Source: Edaphobacter paludis (GTDB taxonomy: Bacteria; Acidobacteriota; Terriglobia; Terriglobales; Acidobacteriaceae). From it: a stretch of 64,000 nucleotides of DNA. The DNA is taken from contig NZ_CP121194.1 of the NCBI RefSeq assembly GCF_039993895.1, forward strand, positions 372,001 through 436,000. Reading direction: 5' to 3'. The position numbers were made by a program, and so were the translations under genes. Under the pieces are notes generated by a model. That model was not told where the DNA came from. It was given only the letters and a program-made list of their open reading frames with translations, and searched no databases. This document shows positions 59,814-64,000 of the stretch, one piece after another. Numbering within the stretch: position 1 is the first letter of the stretch; every line of letters starts with the position of its first letter.

Positions 59814-61382
59814 TTAGTCTTCCCGGTAGATATACCCTTTTGCCAAATCTAAAAACTGTTGCAAATCTCTCTCTCGCCACGCGTCGCTTCTGCCTAATTC
59901 CTTAGCCAGCAGAGCCGAGACAACGGGGGCCGCTTCCATTGCCGCCCGCGCATCCAGAAAGAGCGCCCGCGTCCGCCGCGCAAGCACGTCCTCCACTGTC
60001 CGAGCCATCTCAAATCGTGCCCCCCAAACCACCTCACGCAGCCGGTAGGGAAGCCGCGGATGCAGAAGCCCATCCAGCGCTGCATCGTTCTCCGCCAGGC
60101 TTTGAAGCAACGGCAGGTCGGCGCCATAGACCCGCTCCGCCTCCGCCATACCACCCGATCTATCCGTCCATCCATGCAGCTTCAGGTCCGGGGTCCGCGA
60201 AGTTGTCTTTGCAAGTCCGGCAACTTCAGCAGCTTGGTTGATCGTGTCCTCACCCATGCGTCGATAGGTGGTCCATTTGCCGCCCGTCACCGTCACCAGC
60301 CCGGACTTCGAAACCAGAATTGTATGGTCGCGCGAGAGCTTCGACGTCTTGCCGCCGCCTTTGCGTACAAGCGGCCGCAGCCCCGACCACATGCTGCGAA
60401 TCTCTCCGGTCTCCGGCCTGCGCCCGAAATAACGGGCAATATGCTCAAGCAAAAACGTCCTCTCCGAGGCCATCGAGCGCGGCTCTACGGAAGCTGCAGC
60501 TACCGGCACATCCGTCGTACCCACAATCGTCGATTCATGCCACGGTATAGCGAACAGCACTCGCCCATCCGCCGTCTTTGGAATCATCAATGCTACGTTA
60601 CCGGGCAAAAAGGAGTGAGGCAGGACAAAATGTGTCCCCTGGCTCACGGCCAGCAGCGACTCGGCCGCCACCCCGTCCATGGCCAAAATCTCTTCCGTAA
60701 AGACGCCGCTGGCATTGACGACAACCTTTGCCTGCAAATCGAACCGGACATCTTCCTCGCACTCGCGTGCCTGAATTCCAACGATCTTGCCGCCTTGCTT
60801 CAACAGCCCAGTCGCCTCGACATAATTGATCGCCGTACCACCCAGATCTTCAAACGTTCGCAACAGGGAGATCGCATACCGCGCATCGTCGAACTGTCCA
60901 TCGTGATACAGAATGCCGCCGCGAAGCCCCGCATCGGCGATCCCCGGCAGCATCTCCACCGTCCGCTTCCGCGAAAGCAGCTTCGACGGTCCCAGCGAAA
61001 GCCGTCCCGACATCCGCTCATAAACCTTCAGGCCAAATCCATAGTAGGGAAGCGAGAAGTAGTCGAACGCCGGCACCACGAACTGCAGATTGTGGACAAG
61101 GTGCGGCGCATTCCGCAGCATGTGCCCGCGCTCCCGCAGGGCATCCATCACCAGCGTGATATTCAGTTGCTCGAGATACCGCACCCCGCCATGCACCAGC
61201 TTCGTGCTGCGGCTCGAGGTTCCCTTGGCAAAATCGAACCGCTCCACCAGTACCGTGCGATAGCCTCGCGAAGCAGCCTCGACCGCCGCGCCCAGTCCGC
61301 TGGCGCCACCGCCAATGACCACCACGTCCCACGGCTCACTCTGTTCTCCGAGCCGTCGTAATATCTCAGATCTCTCGCTCAA
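59814..61382 (-). CDS. glpD: Aerobic glycerol-3-phosphate dehydrogenase
   Basis: A 522-residue FAD enzyme. It has the dinucleotide fold [21 protein letters not shown] (in two parts, residues ~19-40), the family motif [18 protein letters not shown], and [15 protein letters not shown]; the C-terminal helical domain follows [13 protein letters not shown]. It oxidises glycerol-3-phosphate to dihydroxyacetone phosphate at the membrane. I chose TTG at 61382, overlapping the glpK stop as TTGA with GGGGAG 8 bases upstream. A longer frame to 61529 lies inside glpK and is not credible. Confidence 0.92.
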   Translation of the reverse strand: MSERSEILRRLGEQSEPWDVVVIGGGASGLGAAVEAASRGYRTVLVERFDFAKGTSSRSTKLVHGGVRYLEQLNITLVMDALRERGHMLRNAPHLVHNLQFVVPAFDYFSLPYYGFGLKVYERMSGRLSLGPSKLLSRKRTVEMLPGIADAGLRGGILYHDGQFDDARYAISLLRTFEDLGGTAINYVEATGLLKQGGKIVGIQARECEEDVRFDLQAKVVVNASGVFTEEILAMDGVAAESLLAVSQGTHFVLPHSFLPGNVALMIPKTADGRVLFAIPWHESTIVGTTDVPVAAASVEPRSMASERTFLLEHIARYFGRRPETGEIRSMWSGLRPLVRKGGGKTSKLSRDHTILVSKSGLVTVTGGKWTTYRRMGEDTINQAAEVAGLAKTTSRTPDLKLHGWTDRSGGMAEAERVYGADLPLLQSLAENDAALDGLLHPRLPYRLREVVWGARFEMARTVEDVLARRTRALFLDARAAMEAAPVVSALLAKELGRSDAWRERDLQQFLDLAKGYIYRED

Positions 61383-62878
61383 TCCTGTGTCTCCCCAGCC
61401 CAATCGCGGGCACGGTCCAATGCCCTGTGCCACGTGGCCTTCACCTTGCGTCTCGCCTCGGCATCGATCTGCGGTTTGAACACGCGGTCTATCTGCCATT
61501 GCCGCGCAATCGTCTCCTTGTCCGGCCAATATCCCACCGCAAGCCCTGCGAGATAAGCCGCGCCCAGCACGGTCGCCTCCGCATTCTTCGGACGGACCAC
61601 GTCAATTCCCAGCACATCCGCCTGAATCTGCATCAGCAGATTATTCGCTGAAGCTCCGCCATCTACCCGCAACTGTGCCAGCGGCAGGCCCGAGTCCGTC
61701 TGCATTGCCTCCAGAACATCCATCGCCTGCAACGCAATCCCTTCCAGCGCCGCCCTTGCGATATGCGCTCGCGAAGTCCCTCGCGTCATTCCCAGCATCG
61801 CGCCCCGAGCATATTGGTCCCAGTGCGGTGCGCCCAATCCCGCGAACGCCGGCACCAGCACCACCCCATTCGTGCTTGGAACCGAAGCGGCCAGCTCCTC
61901 TATCTCCGCCGAAGTGCGAATCATCTGCAACTCGTCTCGCAGCCACTGCACTACCGCGCCCGCCATCAACATGCTGCCTTCGAGCGCATACTCCACCGTG
62001 TCGCCAATCTTCCACGCAATCGTCGTCAGCAATTTATTTTGCGAGGTCACGGGCTTTGTGCCGGTATTCATCAGCATGAAGCTCCCTGTGCCGAACGTGC
62101 ACTTCGCCATCCCGGGCTCGCTGCACATCTGTCCAAACAGTGCCGCCTGCTGGTCTCCCGCAATTCCGGCAATGGAGATCCCGTCTAAAATTCCCTTCGT
62201 CGTTCCGCAATGGCCACTCGAAGCAACTACCTCCGGCAGCACAGCCCGAGGAATATCCAGCAGCTTTAAAAGTTCCTCATCCCACTCCAGCGTATGGATG
62301 TTGAAGAGCATCGTGCGCGAAGCATTCGTCGCATCCGTAACGTGCCTTTCGCCCTGCGTCAGCTTCCATATCAACCAGCTATCGACCGTGCCGAAGGCCA
62401 GCTTCCCGGCTATCGCCCGGTCCCGCGCACCGGGCACGTTATTCAGCAGCCAATTCAATTTGCTTCCGGAAAAATAAGCATCCGGCAAGAGGCCTGTCTT
62501 GGCCTGAATCATCTCGGAATTGCCGTGGCTCCGCAGCGTATCGCAGAACTCCGCAGTCCGTCTGTCCTGCCACACAATCGCGTTATAGACCGGTTCACCG
62601 GTCTCGCGGTCCCACAGCACCGTCGTCTCGCGCTGGTTCGTAATCCCAATGGCCGCAATATCACGTTCCGTCAGGTCCGCCGCCGCCAGCGTCTCAGTCG
62701 CCACGCCGCTCTGCGAAGACCAAATCTCGGTAGGCGAGTGCTCCACCCATCCCGGCTTGGGAAAGATCTGCTTGAACGGCCGCTGCCGAATGGACACCAC
62801 ATTGCCCGCGCCGTCGATCACCATCGCCCGCGAACTCGTCGTCCCCTGATCGAGCGCCAGAATGTATTGCTTCCCCAT
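61379..62878 (-). CDS. glpK: Glycerol kinase
   Basis: A 499-residue FGGY kinase of standard length. Landmarks are [50 protein letters not shown] (in segments), [26 protein letters not shown] and [19 protein letters not shown]. It phosphorylates glycerol to sn-glycerol-3-phosphate, which the coupled glpD product oxidises. A perfect 12-bp palindrome lies 27 bases before its ATG. Confidence 0.95.
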   Translation of the reverse strand: MGKQYILALDQGTTSSRAMVIDGAGNVVSIRQRPFKQIFPKPGWVEHSPTEIWSSQSGVATETLAAADLTERDIAAIGITNQRETTVLWDRETGEPVYNAIVWQDRRTAEFCDTLRSHGNSEMIQAKTGLLPDAYFSGSKLNWLLNNVPGARDRAIAGKLAFGTVDSWLIWKLTQGERHVTDATNASRTMLFNIHTLEWDEELLKLLDIPRAVLPEVVASSGHCGTTKGILDGISIAGIAGDQQAALFGQMCSEPGMAKCTFGTGSFMLMNTGTKPVTSQNKLLTTIAWKIGDTVEYALEGSMLMAGAVVQWLRDELQMIRTSAEIEELAASVPSTNGVVLVPAFAGLGAPHWDQYARGAMLGMTRGTSRAHIARAALEGIALQAMDVLEAMQTDSGLPLAQLRVDGGASANNLLMQIQADVLGIDVVRPKNAEATVLGAAYLAGLAVGYWPDKETIARQWQIDRVFKPQIDAEARRKVKATWHRALDRARDWAGETQD

Positions 62879-62904
62879 GGCTCAGTACCTCAACCGGCGA
62901 CGTG

Positions 62905-62916
62905 GTTACCGGTAAC
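62905..62916. promoter_or_regulatory. 12-bp palindrome before glpK, candidate operator
   Basis: GTTACCGGTAAC is a perfect palindrome 27 bases upstream of the glpK ATG. Size and place fit a LacI- or DeoR-type repressor site; no regulator of glycerol genes other than the ROK protein is in view. Confidence 0.45.
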
Positions 62917-63035
62917 TTCCAAAGATTTTCGCAACCACTCCAACCGCTACGGCCTTCAGTAGAGGATTCTACCCGCAACTTACATGAATGCAGAATAACT
63001 ATCTACCACGAACTTTTCCTTATAATATCGACCGA

Positions 63036-63079
63036 CAAAAAGGCCCCCGCCGCATTGAAATCATGCGAGACAGGGGCCT
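63036..63079 (-). terminator. Terminator of the GH3 gene
   Basis: On the minus strand AGGCCCC (63073-63079) pairs with GGGGCCT (63041-63047), with an inner CGCAT/ATGCG stem, followed by TTTTTG. This is a classical Rho-independent terminator 24 bases after the stop. Confidence 0.75.
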
Positions 63080-63102
63080 CGATACATCGCAGGAAACCCC
63101 CC

Positions 63103-64000
63103 TTACCGAGGCAGTGCCTTCGAGCCGACAATGGTGAACTGCTTGGTTACTCCGCCTTCGTCCGCGTCCGGCTGAGCTCCACCAACGAAGATGGAATACT
63201 CTCCAGCCTCGATGCTGCGCTTTCCATCCGCCGCCACCGTGCTCAGGCTGCGAGGATCGATCACCACATGCACATGCTGCCGCGCATGGCCATCCAGTGG
63301 AGTCCGCACAAACCCCACCAGCGAATGAATCGGAGCGGTGGCCGAAGCCGGGGCCTTCAGGTAAATCTCCGAAACCGCATCTCCCTTCGCCGAGCCGGTA
63401 TTCTCCACCTCGGCATCCAGCGTCAACGGTTCGCCCGCCGTCAGCTTCTCCGCCGACAGCTTCACATCGTTCCACTTGAACTTCGAGTAGCTAAGTCCAT
63501 ACCCAAAGCCCCAAAGCGTGCTCCCAGTAAAGTAGCGGTAAGTCCGCTTCGCCATCGAATAGTCATCGAACGGTGGAAGCTCCTTCGTCCCTGCATAGAA
63601 TGTAATCGGCAACCGTCCCGCAGGATTGTTATCACCCGCCAGCGTATTGGCAATCGCAGCGCCGCCTTCTTCGCCTGGATACCACGCCTCCAGAACCGCA
63701 GCCGCATTGTCCTTCGCCCACTTCACGGCCAGCGCGCTGCCATTCATCAGCACTACGACCACAGGCTTGCCCGTCGCAGCCACTGCCTCCAGCATTTCCT
63801 TCTGCACGGCTGGCAGTTCAATCTCAGTGCGGTCGCCCCCATCAAAGCCCTCGACATGCACCGGCATCTCTTCGCCCTCAAGATTCGGCGAAAGCCCAAC
63901 AAACGCGACCACAATGTCAGCCTGCTTCGCTATCTTCACTGCCTCTGCACGTTCAGCTTCGACAGGCGGCTTCCACTCGAGCGAAAGCCCCGCGTCAAAC
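63103..64000 (-). CDS. C-terminal part of a GH3 beta-glucosidase-like protein
   Basis: The frame is open to the right edge. The 298 visible residues cover the GH3 C-terminal alpha/beta domain (ADIVVAFVGLSPNLEGE, GKPVVVVLMNGSALAVKWA, VLEAWYPGEEGGAAIANTLAGDNNPAGRLPITF in segments, YRYFTGSTLWGFGYGLSY) and a fibronectin-III-like tail (EPLTLDAEVENTGSAKGDAVSEIYL). The catalytic Asp of GH3 lies in the missing N-terminal part. Such enzymes release glucose or xylose from oligosaccharides. An internal GTG near 63939 is not the true start. Confidence 0.9.
   Translation of the reverse strand, partial: FDAGLSLEWKPPVEAERAEAVKIAKQADIVVAFVGLSPNLEGEEMPVHVEGFDGGDRTEIELPAVQKEMLEAVAATGKPVVVVLMNGSALAVKWAKDNAAAVLEAWYPGEEGGAAIANTLAGDNNPAGRLPITFYAGTKELPPFDDYSMAKRTYRYFTGSTLWGFGYGLSYSKFKWNDVKLSAEKLTAGEPLTLDAEVENTGSAKGDAVSEIYLKAPASATAPIHSLVGFVRTPLDGHARQHVHVVIDPRSLSTVAADGKRSIEAGEYSIFVGGAQPDADEGGVTKQFTIVGSKALPR

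Noticed and set aside
60060-61361. 433-codon plus-strand frame opposite glpD
   Set aside because: It lies fully antisense to a well-supported enzyme gene, is full of Arg/His/Gln and has no recognisable domain.
1-64000. CRISPR arrays, insertion sequences and rRNA genes
   Set aside because: I looked for regularly spaced repeats, transposases with terminal repeats and rRNA-like sequence and saw none.

Overview
The window looks like the chromosome of a soil Acidobacteriota, close to the Terriglobia (Edaphobacter/Granulicella/Terriglobus type). The grounds are two very large Oar-like TonB receptors with an N-terminal carboxypeptidase-regulatory domain, many Tat- or Sec-exported sugar-active enzymes, an exosortase/exopolysaccharide locus, and frequent GTG/TTG starts. 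The genus is inference from gene content; no rRNA is present.

Region 1 (1-17 kb): after the tail of an unknown secreted protein and a small outer-membrane barrel comes a complete exosortase-type exopolysaccharide locus. A TPR lipoprotein, EpsI and the exosortase run leftward. A polysaccharide export protein, an outer-membrane barrel, a GumC-like chain-length protein, an ExeA-like ATPase, a CpsD-type tyrosine kinase and (after a gap) an EpsB-type sugar transferase run rightward. Two sigma-54 activators follow, one with a receiver that has lost its phospho-acceptor Asp. Three good -24/-12 (sigma-54) promoter matches lie in front of the locus genes, so activators and targets appear to form one module.

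Region 2 (16.5-37 kb) is sugar and lipid catabolism: an FG-GAP protein, a GH99-like protein, two tandem GH38-like proteins, a MerR/TPR regulator with a possible small upstream partner, acyl-CoA dehydrogenase, an MFS exporter, sialate O-acetylesterase, a TonB receptor with a LacI-type operator, a remnant of phospholipase C, and a PQQ sugar dehydrogenase with a di-heme cytochrome c.

Region 3 (36.2-42.4 kb) is an AraC regulator divergent from a four-gene efflux operon resembling mdtP-ytcA-mdtN-mdtO.

Region 4 (42.6-50.3 kb) is a 7.7-kb integrative element inserted at the 3' end of tRNA-Ser(GCT), bounded by 21-bp direct repeats. It carries a tyrosine integrase with a four-cysteine insertion, two AlpA-like HTH proteins, a zinc-ribbon HUH replication initiator, two tiny overlapping genes, a serine recombinase behind a resolvase-like repeat array, two unknown basic proteins, an AT-rich non-coding stretch, and a P-loop ATPase as likely cargo next to the right end. 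No conjugation or virion genes are visible.

Region 5 (50.3-64 kb) is a polysaccharide and polyol utilisation region: GH27 alpha-galactosidase, two sugar-phosphate-isomerase-like proteins around a second TonB receptor, a ROK regulator, an aquaglyceroporin, glycerol kinase and glycerol-3-phosphate dehydrogenase, and the C-terminal part of a GH3 beta-glucosidase.
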